NCBI GenBank assembly: GCA_014138725.1
Contig: JACJID010000003.1
Location: 1 to 64,000 of the forward strand
Direction of reading: 5' to 3'
DNA length: 64,000 bases
DNA from: Kutzneria viridogrisea
GTDB lineage: Bacteria > Actinomycetota > Actinomycetes > Mycobacteriales > Pseudonocardiaceae
In this document: in pieces, positions 8,885 through 16,840 of the stretch
How the letters are laid out: every line of letters starts with the position of its first letter
Position numbering within the stretch: position 1 is the stretch's first letter
Notes under the pieces: model-generated
Seen by the model: the letters and a program-made list of their open reading frames with translations, nothing else
Told to the model about the DNA's origin: nothing
Databases searched by the model: none
Made by a program: the position numbers and the translations under genes

Positions 8885-9400
8885 TCAACCGGCCGTTCGC
8901 AGGTTCTTGCTCCAGTCCAGCAGCGCCGCGAAGTCCTGCTCGCGCAGGCCGAGGCCGGGATCCACCCAGCGCAGCAGGGCGGGCCGGTCGTGGTGCTCAC
9001 GCACCCACGCCCGGTCCGCCTCACTGATCTCGTCGTCCACCCAGGCGAAGGGCCGGCCCGCCGCCCAGCGCACCGCGTGCCGGGTCTTCCAGTGCAGCCC
9101 CTCGGGGTCACGGCCCTGCCGCCGGGGCCACTCGATCACCGGCAGCTTGGGCAGGTGCAGTGGAGGTGAGATCCACTCGTTGGCCTCGCCCTGCCAGGTG
9201 GTGGCCCAGACCAGGTCGAAGGGCAGTGCGCGCAGCCTGGCCCCGTGCGCGGCGTTGAGCCAGACTCGCAGCGCACTGGCGTGCGGCCACAGGCTCGGCT
9301 TGGTCCGGTACGAGGTGTAGCCGTGGGGCCGCGGGCCCGGCATGGCGCGGAACGGGTTGAGCGGCCCGTCCACGTCCAGCAGCAGCCACGGCTTGTCCAT
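8885..9400 (-). CDS. HAD-like hydrolase-domain protein
   Basis: 171 residues. The N-terminus MDKPWLLLDVDGPLNPF carries the DxD nucleophile motif (Asp9, Asp11), and AWVDDEIS supplies the acidic motif IV. A threonine motif is suggested by WATTWQ. Small single-domain HAD proteins of this kind are common in Actinobacteria and have no fixed substrate. No signal peptide. It lies between two secreted-protein genes on the same strand, 56 bp upstream of the GH84 start. Confidence 0.75.
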   Translation of the reverse strand: MDKPWLLLDVDGPLNPFRAMPGPRPHGYTSYRTKPSLWPHASALRVWLNAAHGARLRALPFDLVWATTWQGEANEWISPPLHLPKLPVIEWPRRQGRDPEGLHWKTRHAVRWAAGRPFAWVDDEISEADRAWVREHHDRPALLRWVDPGLGLREQDFAALLDWSKNLRTAG

Positions 9401-9414
9401 GACCTCGATGCCTA

Positions 9415-10572
9415 CTACAGGCGCACGACCTGCACCAGACCCTTGCCCTGGCCCGCGTCCTCGAACGCCTTGCCGACCACGTAGAGCCGCTTGTCGTCAG
9501 CCCCGAGCACCAGGGAGTACTGGTGCTCGGTGTCGAAGCCGACCAGCGTGCTGTCCACAGTTGCGGTCCCGGTGTTGATGACGGTCACGGCCGCGGCGCC
9601 CCACTTGTCCGGTCCGGTGTCGGCCACGTAGAGCCGCCTGCCGTCGTGGCTGAGCGCGATCGGCCGCCAGTAGCCGCTGTTCGGGACTTCCACGGCGGCC
9701 ACCTGCTTGTCACTGGCCGTGTCGACCACGTGCAGCGCCCCCGGGTACACGCCCATCGCGTACAGCCGCTTGCCGTCCGGGCTCAGCGCGAGCGAACCGA
9801 TCTCCTCGCTGGGGCCGATCGAGGTCTGCACCTCGCCGAGCAGGCGCGGGGGCACGGTGCTGGCGTCGAAGTGCCGCACGGTGGACGGGAAGGTGCCCTG
9901 GCTGGACTGCGCGGAGATGTAGAGGTCACGGCCGTTCGGGCTGATCACCAGGTCGTCCGGGACCCAGCCGCCGACCTTCTGGCTGCCCACCACGGAGTTG
10001 CTGGCGGTGTCGACCACGTACACCGTGCCCTGCTCCGGTGAGCCGGGCACGATGACGGCCCCGTTGCGGGTGAAGTACAGGTAGCGGCCGTCGGGGCTGA
10101 TCGTCTGCGCCCCCATCCAGCCGAAGGAGCTGTTGCCGTAGGTGACCGGCGGGGTGATCGTCGCGACCTGTTGGAGCGCGGCCGTGTCGATCACGTTGAC
10201 CTGGCCGCTGACCCCCTGGCCGCCCGACTGGAGCGCGTAGAGGCGCCTGCCGTCCGGGCTGATCGTCAGCCGGACCACCGTCTGGTACTCGATGCCCACC
10301 CGCAGCACGGACCGGGTCTTGTTCGTGCTCGTGTCGATCACTCGGATGTTCGACCTCGTCGGCGCCGCGGTGTCGCGCTCCGCGGTGTAGAGCAGCTTGC
10401 CGTCCGGGCTGAACACCGGCTGCGCCCCGCTCACCTCGGTCTCGCCGACCTGCACGCTGGCCTGGATGTCGGCCTCGACCTCCCGCGCGGGCGGGTTCGC
10501 CGCGGCCTGCGCGGGCACGGCGGTCAGCGCGCACAGCGCGGCCGCGGCGACAATCACTGACATGGGTCTCAT
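9415..10572 (-). CDS. Secreted YVTN-type beta-propeller protein
   Basis: Start chosen at MRPMSVIVAAAALC, with GGGGAG nine bases upstream; an ATG three codons earlier has the same GGGGAG directly abutting it. A signal peptide ends near VPAQAAA. The remaining about 360 residues repeat the pattern SPDGKRLYxxxxxxxxxxVIDTxxxxxV six or seven times (for example SPDGRRLYALQSG, SPDGRYLYFTRNG, SHDGRRLYVADTG), a YVTN/NHL-like propeller. Function unknown; such proteins often bind ligands or act as surface adhesins. Confidence 0.82.
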   Translation of the reverse strand: MRPMSVIVAAAALCALTAVPAQAAANPPAREVEADIQASVQVGETEVSGAQPVFSPDGKLLYTAERDTAAPTRSNIRVIDTSTNKTRSVLRVGIEYQTVVRLTISPDGRRLYALQSGGQGVSGQVNVIDTAALQQVATITPPVTYGNSSFGWMGAQTISPDGRYLYFTRNGAVIVPGSPEQGTVYVVDTASNSVVGSQKVGGWVPDDLVISPNGRDLYISAQSSQGTFPSTVRHFDASTVPPRLLGEVQTSIGPSEEIGSLALSPDGKRLYAMGVYPGALHVVDTASDKQVAAVEVPNSGYWRPIALSHDGRRLYVADTGPDKWGAAAVTVINTGTATVDSTLVGFDTEHQYSLVLGADDKRLYVVGKAFEDAGQGKGLVQVVRL

Positions 10573-10681
10573 CGTCAACATCTCCCCTGGAGTTGGCGTT
10601 CTCCCCAGGGAACACGCCACACCCACGCGGCGACACCGCCGCCGGGAGTCAGTGATCAGCGGGCGAAGGGCCCCGGGGCAG

Positions 10682-10802
10682 GCGTACCGGAACGTCCGAC
10701 ACACCGCACGGGAAGCGCCGACACGCGCAGGAACCCCGCGTGTCGGCGCTTCGGGCACCGCGTGTCGGCGCTTCGGGTACGCCGTGTCGGCGCTTCCGGT
10801 AC
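10682..10802. repeat. Array of a 22-bp-period repeat with inverted units
   Basis: Three direct copies of CGTGTCGGCGCTTCSGGYAC lie at 10739-10758, 10761-10780 and 10783-10802. Two copies in the opposite orientation lie at 10682-10702 (diverged) and 10711-10725 (partial). The whole block can fold back on itself. It fills most of the 307-bp gap between the propeller gene and pimA; the rest of that gap shows no gene. Confidence 0.75.
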
Positions 10803-10879
10803 GCCCTCAGCCGCCGAACCGTTGATGTTCCTCGGCTGCGCATCCGTCAGTTCCCCGCGCACCGCTCAGGGCAGTACAG

Positions 10880-11947
10880 CTAGGCCAGCACCCGGGGGTG
10901 GGCCGCGCTGGCGGTCTCGTAGACCCGCAGCACCTGCTGGGCCACCGACGGCCAGTCGAACGCGGTGGCCCGCAGGCGGCCCGCCCCGGCGAGCCGCTCG
11001 CGCAGTGCGGGATCGTCCAGCACGGCGGTCAACCCGGCCGCCAGCCCGGCCGGATCGCCGGGCGGCACGAGCACCCCGGCCCGCCCGCCGTCGAGCACCC
11101 GGCGGAACGCGTCCAGGTCACTGGCAACCAGCGGGGTGCCCGCGCTCATCGCCTCGGTGAGCACCATGCCGAAGCTCTCCGCGCCGATGTTCGGCGCGCA
11201 CAGCACGTCCACACTGCGCAGCACCGAGGCCTTCACCTGGTCCTCGACCGGTCCAAGCACGGTGATCCGCCGGTCGGCGGCGCGCAACCGGTCGGCGTCC
11301 CCGTGGCCGACGACCAGGACACGCAGGTCCGGGAACCGCTTGGCGAGCAGCGGAAGGGCCGCCAGCAGCACCGGCATGCCCTTGCGCGGCTCGTCGTAGC
11401 GGCCCACGAACCCGATCGTGCCGCCCGCGCGCGGGTAGCCGGGCAGCGGCTCGGCGCGGGCGTGGAAGTCCACATCCACCCCGTTGGGGATCTCCACCGC
11501 GTCCCCGCCCAGGTGCTCCACCTGCACGCGGCGGGCCGAGTCGGACACCGCGATCCGCGCGGTGACCCGCTCCATCAGCGGGCGCAGCACCGGGCGCACC
11601 GCGAGCAGCCCCCGGGACCGCGCGATGCTGGTGTGGAACGTGGCCACGACCGGGCCGCGCGCCAGGGTCAGCGCCAGCAGGGACACGCTGGGCGCGGTCG
11701 GCTCGTGCAGGTGCAGCACGTCGAACTCGTGCTCGGACAGCCAGCGCCGCACCTGCCGGTAGGAACGCGGGCCGAACCCGAGCCGCGCCACCGAACCGTT
11801 GTACGGCACCGGAACGGCGCGTCCGGCCGGGGCCAGCACGGACACCTCGTGCCCCAGCGCGCGCAGGGCCGCGGCCAGGTTCACCACGTGCGCCTGCACA
11901 CCGCCGGGCACCTCCAGCGAGTACGGGCAGACCAGCCCGACCCTCAC
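10880..11947 (-). CDS. pimA: Phosphatidylinositol alpha-mannosyltransferase (GT4)
   Basis: 355 residues starting VRVGLVCPYSLEVPGGVQ, the Gly-rich loop typical of PimA. It has the GT4 nucleotide-sugar region FVGRYDEPRKGMPVLL and the catalytic E-x7-E segment APNIGAESFGMVLTEAMSAG. It transfers the first mannose from GDP-Man to phosphatidylinositol at the inner membrane face. The GTG overlaps the patA stop (GTGA). The position after pgsA and patA is the conserved mycobacterial order, which supports the name. Confidence 0.92.
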   Translation of the reverse strand: MRVGLVCPYSLEVPGGVQAHVVNLAAALRALGHEVSVLAPAGRAVPVPYNGSVARLGFGPRSYRQVRRWLSEHEFDVLHLHEPTAPSVSLLALTLARGPVVATFHTSIARSRGLLAVRPVLRPLMERVTARIAVSDSARRVQVEHLGGDAVEIPNGVDVDFHARAEPLPGYPRAGGTIGFVGRYDEPRKGMPVLLAALPLLAKRFPDLRVLVVGHGDADRLRAADRRITVLGPVEDQVKASVLRSVDVLCAPNIGAESFGMVLTEAMSAGTPLVASDLDAFRRVLDGGRAGVLVPPGDPAGLAAGLTAVLDDPALRERLAGAGRLRATAFDWPSVAQQVLRVYETASAAHPRVLA

Positions 11948-12819
11948 TCGTCGGCCAGCCAGAGCCGTTGCAGCATGTGCCAGTCGGCCGGGTGCGCGGC
12001 GATGTCCGCGGCGAACACGTCGGCCAGCGCCTGCGTGGCCGAGCCGATGCCCTCCACCCCGGCGACCTTGATCGGCGGGTGCACCCGCAGCCCCCAGCCG
12101 CGCTCGGTGAACCAGCAGCCCACCGGCAGCAGCGCGGCCCCCGTCGTGGCGGCCAGGTAGGCCGGGCCCGCGGGCATCTTCGTCGTCTCCCCGAAGAAGG
12201 TCACCGGCACGCCCCGCTCGGTGAGGTCCCGGTCGGCGAACAGGCACACCACCCGGTTCGCGCGCAGCCGGTCGGCCAGCACCTCGGCGGGCGGACGGTC
12301 CCCGCCACTGGTCGGCAGGATCTCGAATCCCAAAGAACGTCGGAACTTGGTGAACCGCTGGTACACCGCCTCCGGCCGCAACCGCTGCGCCACGACCGTC
12401 AACGTGCCGGTGTGCCCCAGCAACCACACCCCCGCCACGTCGTAGCTGCCCGAGTGCGGCAACGCGATCACCACGCCGTTGCCCTCGCGCATCGCGGCGT
12501 GCAGGTACTCCTGCCCGGAGGCGTTGTCCTCCACCCCGACGTGCACCGCCTCCGGGTCCATCGCGGGCAGCCGGAAGGTCTCGCACCAGTAGCGCGCGTA
12601 GGACCGCATCGACAGCCCCACGAGCTCGGTCAGCTCATCCGGCCCGGCCTTGGGCATCACCCTGGCCAGGTTCGCGCGGAGCTGGCGGACACCCGCCCCG
12701 TCGCGACGAGTCGCCAGCTCCGCGCCCCAGCCGAACAACCAGGCCGCCAGCCGCGCGGGCACCCTCGGCACGATCGCCCACGCCGCGGTGTAGGCGGCGG
12801 TGGCGAGCAGACCTCTCAC
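11944..12819 (-). CDS. patA: Phosphatidylinositol mannoside acyltransferase (LpxL/HtrB family)
   Basis: Start chosen at the GTG overlapping the pgsA stop (GTGA), with GGGGAG eight bases upstream; a GTG at 12828 is possible but abuts that ribosome site. 291 residues. It has the acyltransferase H-x4-D motif (ALPHSGSYD), the FADRDLTERG block and VTFFGE. It would acylate PIM at the cytoplasmic membrane face. It sits between pgsA and pimA with overlaps on both sides, so the three products are made from one message. Confidence 0.9.
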   Translation of the reverse strand: MRGLLATAAYTAAWAIVPRVPARLAAWLFGWGAELATRRDGAGVRQLRANLARVMPKAGPDELTELVGLSMRSYARYWCETFRLPAMDPEAVHVGVEDNASGQEYLHAAMREGNGVVIALPHSGSYDVAGVWLLGHTGTLTVVAQRLRPEAVYQRFTKFRRSLGFEILPTSGGDRPPAEVLADRLRANRVVCLFADRDLTERGVPVTFFGETTKMPAGPAYLAATTGAALLPVGCWFTERGWGLRVHPPIKVAGVEGIGSATQALADVFAADIAAHPADWHMLQRLWLADE

Positions 12820-13679
12820 TGCTCGCACTCCCCGGCCTGGCCCTGCCCTGGTTCGCGGTCACCGGCTCCCCGGTCACCGGCCCCGCAGAGCCCGGCTTCG
12901 CGGTCCCCGGCCTGGCAGTCCCCGGCTTCCCGTTTCCCAGCCCCGCGTTCCCGCGCCTCGCCGTCCCCAGCCACGCGGAGCCCGGCATCCCATTCCTCAG
13001 CCTCACGCTGCCCGGCTTCACGAGGCGCCGCACCGCCGTCCCCAGCCTCACGCTGCACCGCACCGTGGCCCCCGGCACCACGATCCCGTGCCGACCTGTG
13101 CACCGCGCTCAGCCGCTGCGCCACCGTGATCACCGCCAGCACCGCGAGCGCGCACATCGACACGTCCACCGCGAGGGGCACGCCCAGACCCTGTAGCCCC
13201 GTGCCGACCAGCGCCAGGATCAGCCGTTCCGCCCGTTCGACCAGGCCCCCGTCGGCATCCAGCCCCGTCGCCTCGGCCCGGGCCTTGACGTAGGAGATCA
13301 CCTGCGCGCACACCAGGCTGATCAGCGCCGCCGCCCCCGCCAGGCGGTCCTGCGCCACGACCAGGCACCACCAGGCGATAGCCCCCAGCAGCGCCCCGTC
13401 GGCGATCCGGTCGCAGCTCGCGTCCAGCACCGCCCCGAACGGCGTTGCCCCACGCGCCCTGGCCACCGCCCCGTCGACCAGGTCGAACACCGCGAAGACC
13501 GTCACCACGACCGTGCCCAGGAACAAGTCGTCCCTGGGGAAGAACCACAGGCTCGCCGCGACCGTGCCCAGTGTGCCGATCACGGTGACCACGTTCGGGG
13601 TGACGCCGAGGCGGAGCAGCCACGCACCGACCGGGTCGGTGACGCGTGAGACCGAGGCGCGAGCGAAGATGTTGAGCAT
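12816..13679 (-). CDS. pgsA: Phosphatidylinositol phosphate synthase (CDP-alcohol transferase) with repetitive C-terminal tail
   Basis: 287 residues. The CDP-alcohol phosphotransferase signature D-x2-DG-x2-AR-x8-G-x3-D-x3-D is complete in DLVDGAVARARGATPFGAVL followed by DASCD. Six hydrophobic helices end near residue 200. It would condense CDP-diacylglycerol with inositol-1-phosphate. Unusual: about 80 extra C-terminal residues of low complexity, rich in Gly, Ala, Glu and Asp with AGDREAG-like units, encoded by a GC-rich DNA repeat (12830-13080). The family normally ends near 200-230 residues. Confidence 0.9.
   Translation of the reverse strand: MLNIFARASVSRVTDPVGAWLLRLGVTPNVVTVIGTLGTVAASLWFFPRDDLFLGTVVVTVFAVFDLVDGAVARARGATPFGAVLDASCDRIADGALLGAIAWWCLVVAQDRLAGAAALISLVCAQVISYVKARAEATGLDADGGLVERAERLILALVGTGLQGLGVPLAVDVSMCALAVLAVITVAQRLSAVHRSARDRGAGGHGAVQREAGDGGAAPREAGQREAEEWDAGLRVAGDGEARERGAGKREAGDCQAGDREAGLCGAGDRGAGDREPGQGQAGECEQ
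12830..13080. repeat. Degenerate coding repeat in the 3' end of pgsA
   Basis: Short units resembling GCCGGGGACCGCGAA (minus strand) recur with small variations and encode the AGDREAG-type tail of PgsA. The unit core GGGGACCGCG is close to, but not the same as, the intergenic GGGACTCGCG family. The frame is kept up to the overlap with patA. Confidence 0.65.
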
Positions 13680-13853
13680 GGGGCGGGGGCGGCACCTACC
13701 TGCACAGAGGAGCGGGTGGGGCCAGCCTAGTAGCCGCGCGGCCAGGGGCGCCTGCCCGCCCTGGGTTGCGAGTCGGTTCCAGTTGCTTCGCTGGTCGCGT
13801 CCACTGATGGCTTTGGACGGCAGCAGCGGCCCAGCTCCGTGCCCCGCCGCCGG

Positions 13854-14933
13854 TCATGGCGGGTCGGGCTCCGCGATCGCCTTCGGCCGGGTCTCGTGCT
13901 CGAACCCCAGCGGCGTGATCCACCGCCGCACCCCGTCGGCGCCCCGCGCGAACCGGTACCGGCCAATCGTCTTCAGGTAATGGTGCACATCACAGAACGG
14001 CCCCAGATTGCGCCCATCCGTCGCACCACCCGAGGCAAAGCCCCGCGCATGATCGATCTCGCATTCCGCCACCGGCCGCAAACAGCCCGGTGCCTGACAG
14101 ACCCGGTCCCGGACCATCACGAAATCCCGCAACGCCTTCGGCGGCCGGTATCGTTTCCGACCGACCCCGATCGGCATGCCGACTTTGTCGGTGAGGACTT
14201 TGCGCCAGTCGCCCTGCGCGGCGATTTCGCGAGCCAAGCTCGCGTCAACGTATCCGACACCCGCAATGTATCCAGGATCGGCAGTCAACCCGAGCAGCGT
14301 CCGCGCGGACACGGTCACATCAGTCCGCACCGTCACCGGTCGATCCGAGCCCAGCATCCGATCGACGAACACATCGGCCTGCTTCTCGCCTCGGGACCGG
14401 TCGTCGTCCAGGGCCTCCGCGTCGGCGGTGATCTGGTCGAACACCTGCCGCGCCCGCACCGCGTCCAGGTATGCGGTCAGTTCCGCCATGCCATCAGGCA
14501 TCGGCTTGTACCGCACCTCGGAGCGTTTCACGGCCCTGACGTGCCGGATCTCCGCACCGAGTGGATCAACCAGGCACACCAGCCGCCCAACCTCGACCCT
14601 CAACTCCCTGGAGTTCAACTCGGCAGCGCCGGTCAGCCGGGCATCCACCCGACGGGCCTTCGCTGGGTCCAGGTTCTCGGTCAGCTTCCGCACGGCCTCG
14701 AACCGGTCCAGGTCCAGCAACCCGTCCCGCATCAACCCGGCCAACACCGGCAGCCGATCCATTGCCGCCGCCTGCTCCTGAAGCCGACGAGCCCTCCCGA
14801 GCGGAATCCGCAGCAACAACGCGATCTCGTGGGGATCGTCAAGTTCGACGGCACAGCAGAGCAGATCGAATTCGGCGGACGCGAGGCGTTTCCACACCTC
14901 GAGCATCCGCTCCGCGATCTCCCTCTGCCCCAT
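13854..14933 (-). CDS. DUF222 / HNH endonuclease domain protein (13E12 repeat family type)
   Basis: 359 residues. The N-terminal about 230 residues are helical DUF222-like (AERMLEVWKRLASAEFDLLC, LTENLDPAKARRVDARLTG). The C-terminal HNH nuclease reads CQAPGCLRPVAECEIDHA ... LGPFCDVHHYLK, with paired Cys and the H-N-H residues present. Such genes are multi-copy and mobile-like in Actinobacteria. It sits inside the otherwise conserved thrS-HIT-pgsA block, which suggests insertion. No target-site duplication or transposase was seen, and its DNA looks somewhat less GC-rich than its neighbours. Confidence 0.85.
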   Translation of the reverse strand: MGQREIAERMLEVWKRLASAEFDLLCCAVELDDPHEIALLLRIPLGRARRLQEQAAAMDRLPVLAGLMRDGLLDLDRFEAVRKLTENLDPAKARRVDARLTGAAELNSRELRVEVGRLVCLVDPLGAEIRHVRAVKRSEVRYKPMPDGMAELTAYLDAVRARQVFDQITADAEALDDDRSRGEKQADVFVDRMLGSDRPVTVRTDVTVSARTLLGLTADPGYIAGVGYVDASLAREIAAQGDWRKVLTDKVGMPIGVGRKRYRPPKALRDFVMVRDRVCQAPGCLRPVAECEIDHARGFASGGATDGRNLGPFCDVHHYLKTIGRYRFARGADGVRRWITPLGFEHETRPKAIAEPDPP

Positions 14934-15033
14934 GCTTCAATTCTACGCCGAATATCAGACACCGAAGAGTGAATCCTCAGAGGCAGCTTTTCACGGCAAG
15001 TGAAATCGCGGCGTTCACCACACCCCGCGACAC

Positions 15034-15519
15034 CTAGTCACCGTCACACGACGCCGCCGGACAACCCGCCCCAGCGTGGTCACGGATCGCCTCGGCGATT
15101 TCGCCCAGCTGGCGCAGCTGCTCGGCGGTGAGCCCGTTGAACAGCGCCGCCCGCACCTCGGCGACATGACCGGGCGCGGCAGCGCGCAGCACGGAGTACC
15201 CGACTTCGGTGAGCGAGGCGAAGGAGCCGCGCTTGTCCGTGGGGCAGGACCGGCGCACCACCCAGCCGTTCTCCTCCAGGCGGGCGATCGCGTGCGACAG
15301 CCTGCTGCGCGAGGACCGGGTGAACTCGGCCAGCTCGCTCATGCGCAGCTCGCGGTTGGGCGCCTCGGACAGCGCGACCAGGATCTCGTAGTAGGTGGCG
15401 GGCATGCCGGAGTCGCGCTGGAGCTGTCGGTCCAGGCGTTCCCCGACCAGCTTGGTGGCGGCGGTGTAGGCGCGCCAGATCCGCTGTTCGTCCTCGGTCA
15501 ACCAGCGCGGCTCGTTCAT
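15034..15519 (-). CDS. MarR-family transcriptional regulator, divergent from yceI
   Basis: 161 residues with a winged-helix core: LRMSELAEFTRSSRSRLSHAIARLEENGWV then RRSCPTDKRGSFASLTEVG (wing). A cysteine in the wing (RRSCPTDKRG) and two near the C-terminus (GCPAASCDGD) could be redox sensors; this is inference. It is divergently arranged with the yceI gene across 81 bp that hold two matching palindromes, so it most likely represses both genes. Confidence 0.9.
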   Translation of the reverse strand: MNEPRWLTEDEQRIWRAYTAATKLVGERLDRQLQRDSGMPATYYEILVALSEAPNRELRMSELAEFTRSSRSRLSHAIARLEENGWVVRRSCPTDKRGSFASLTEVGYSVLRAAAPGHVAEVRAALFNGLTAEQLRQLGEIAEAIRDHAGAGCPAASCDGD

Positions 15520-15538
15520 GGCACCATCATACCCCGTT

Positions 15539-15585
15539 GTTGAACTCTCAACATTAGTGCGCTAGGGTTCAGTTGAGAGCTCAAC
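15539..15585. promoter_or_regulatory. Two MarR operators flanking a promoter for yceI
   Basis: Two 14-bp sites share GTTGA-N4-TCAAC: 15539-15552 and 15572-15585. Their starts are 33 bp apart, about three helical turns. Between and overlapping them is a promoter-like pair, TTGAAC (15540-15545) and TAGGGT (15563-15568), with 17-bp spacing. Site 1 covers the -35 and site 2 the likely start point. AGGAGG (15591-15596) then precedes the ATG at 15601. Confidence 0.75.
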
Positions 15586-15600
15586 CAACCAGGAGGAACG

Positions 15601-16146
15601 ATGACCACCGCGACCCAGATTCCCGGCTATGTCGCAGGCACCTGGACCATCGACCCGGTCCACTCGGACGTGACCTTCATCGTTCGGCACCTGGGCGTGT
15701 CCAAGGTGCGCGGGCGCTTCAACTCGGTCTCCGGCCAGATCGTCACCGGCCAGGACCCGAAGGACTCCTCGGTGAACGCCGTGATCGAGGCGGGCAGCAT
15801 CGACACCAAGAACGAGCAGCGTGACGGCCACGTGCGCTCCGCCGACTTCCTGGACGTGGAGACGCACAAGGCGCTGACCTTCACCTCCACCGCCGTGCAC
15901 GTGGACGGCGAGAGCGTGACGATCGAGGGCGACCTGACCCTGCACGGCGTGACCCAGTCGGTGACGCTGACCGGCGAGCTGGGCGGCTTCGGCGACGGCA
16001 TGACCGAGGGCGCCAAGGTGCTCGGCGTGTCGGCCAGCACCGAGATCAGCCGAAGCGCGTTCGGCGTCGGCGCGGGCATCCCCTCCGCCGTGGTCAGCGA
16101 CAAGATCAAGATCGAGCTGGACATCGAGGCCGGTCTGCAGTCCTGA
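15601..16146 (+). CDS. YceI-like family protein (isoprenoid-binding lipocalin fold)
   Basis: 181 residues, start behind a strong AGGAGG. Typical YceI features: GTWTIDPVHSDVTFIVRHLG at the N-terminus, then KVRGRFNSVSGQI, DSSVNAVIEAGSIDTKNEQR, RSADFLDVETHKALTF and a C-terminal GVGAGIPSAVVSDKIKIELD. The eight-stranded barrel binds polyprenyl-type lipids in known members. No signal peptide is visible, so it is probably cytoplasmic. Control by the divergent MarR is strongly suggested by the operators between them. Confidence 0.93.
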   Translation: MTTATQIPGYVAGTWTIDPVHSDVTFIVRHLGVSKVRGRFNSVSGQIVTGQDPKDSSVNAVIEAGSIDTKNEQRDGHVRSADFLDVETHKALTFTSTAVHVDGESVTIEGDLTLHGVTQSVTLTGELGGFGDGMTEGAKVLGVSASTEISRSAFGVGAGIPSAVVSDKIKIELDIEAGLQS

Positions 16147-16159
16147 CCGGGACCCAGCC

Positions 16160-16285
16160 ACGCCAGAACGGGACTCGCACGCCCCAGACCGGGACTCGCG
16201 TGCGGGAGAGCGGGACTCGGCCGCTGCTGAGCGGGACTCGCGGGTGGAAACACCGCGAGTCCCGCCGAGCGGTGGGCCGAGTCCC
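16160..16285. repeat. GGGACTCGCG repeat cluster B with a tetraloop hairpin
   Basis: Four forward copies follow the yceI stop and two inverted copies (CGAGTCCCGC) face the HIT gene stop. The convergent pair at 16231-16265 forms a stem of about 15 bp (one bulged G) closed by a GAAA tetraloop (16247-16250). It could act as a two-way terminator, though no U-tract is present. Confidence 0.8.
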
Positions 16286-16294
16286 GCTCCGGCG

Positions 16295-16840
16295 TTACTG
16301 CCAGGCCCCGGCGATCAGCTCGCGGGTCTGCCCGAGCAGTTCGGGGATCGTGCGGGTGCGGCCGATCACCGGCATGAAGTTCGCGTCCCCGCCCCAGCGC
16401 GGCACCACGTGCTGGTGCAGGTGCGCGGCGATGCCCGCACCGGCGATCGCGCCCTGGTTCATGCCCACGTTGAACCCGTGCGGCCCCGACACGCGCCGGA
16501 TCGTGCGCATGGCGCGCTGGGTGAACTCCGCCAGCTCCACGGTCTCCGCGGGCGTCAGGTCCGGGTAGTCGGCCACGTGCCGGTAGGGCACGACCATCAG
16601 GTGCCCGGCGTTGTACGGGTACAGGTTGAGCACCGCGTAGACCAGCTCACCGCGGGCCAGGATCAGCGCGTCCTCGTCGGGCAGCGACACGAGCTCGCAG
16701 AACGGGCAGCCCTGCGGCTGGTCGCCGGTGGGCTTGTTCTCCCCGCGGATGTAGGCCATCCGGTGCGGGGTCCACAGGCGCTGCAAGGCGTCCGGGACCC
16801 CGGCCCCGTCCTGACCGACGAGCTCCGGCGGCTCGGTCAC
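16295..16840 (-). CDS. HIT-domain protein (AP4A phosphorylase type)
   Basis: 181 residues. The histidine triad is [15 protein letters not shown] zinc-like motif (GCPFCELV) and [17 protein letters not shown] are typical of the actinobacterial ATP adenylyltransferase/AP4A phosphorylase subgroup (Rv2613c-like). Its GTG overlaps the thrS stop (GTGA). Adjacent placement to thrS and, farther on, pgsA is the conserved arrangement; here pgsA is displaced by about 2.6 kb. Confidence 0.92.
   Translation of the reverse strand: MTEPPELVGQDGAGVPDALQRLWTPHRMAYIRGENKPTGDQPQGCPFCELVSLPDEDALILARGELVYAVLNLYPYNAGHLMVVPYRHVADYPDLTPAETVELAEFTQRAMRTIRRVSGPHGFNVGMNQGAIAGAGIAAHLHQHVVPRWGGDANFMPVIGRTRTIPELLGQTRELIAGAWQ

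Noticed and set aside
13854-14933. HNH gene as evidence of a prophage or integrative element
   Set aside because: No integrase, attachment site, tRNA or phage structural gene accompanies it; DUF222/HNH genes occur alone and in many copies in Actinobacteria.
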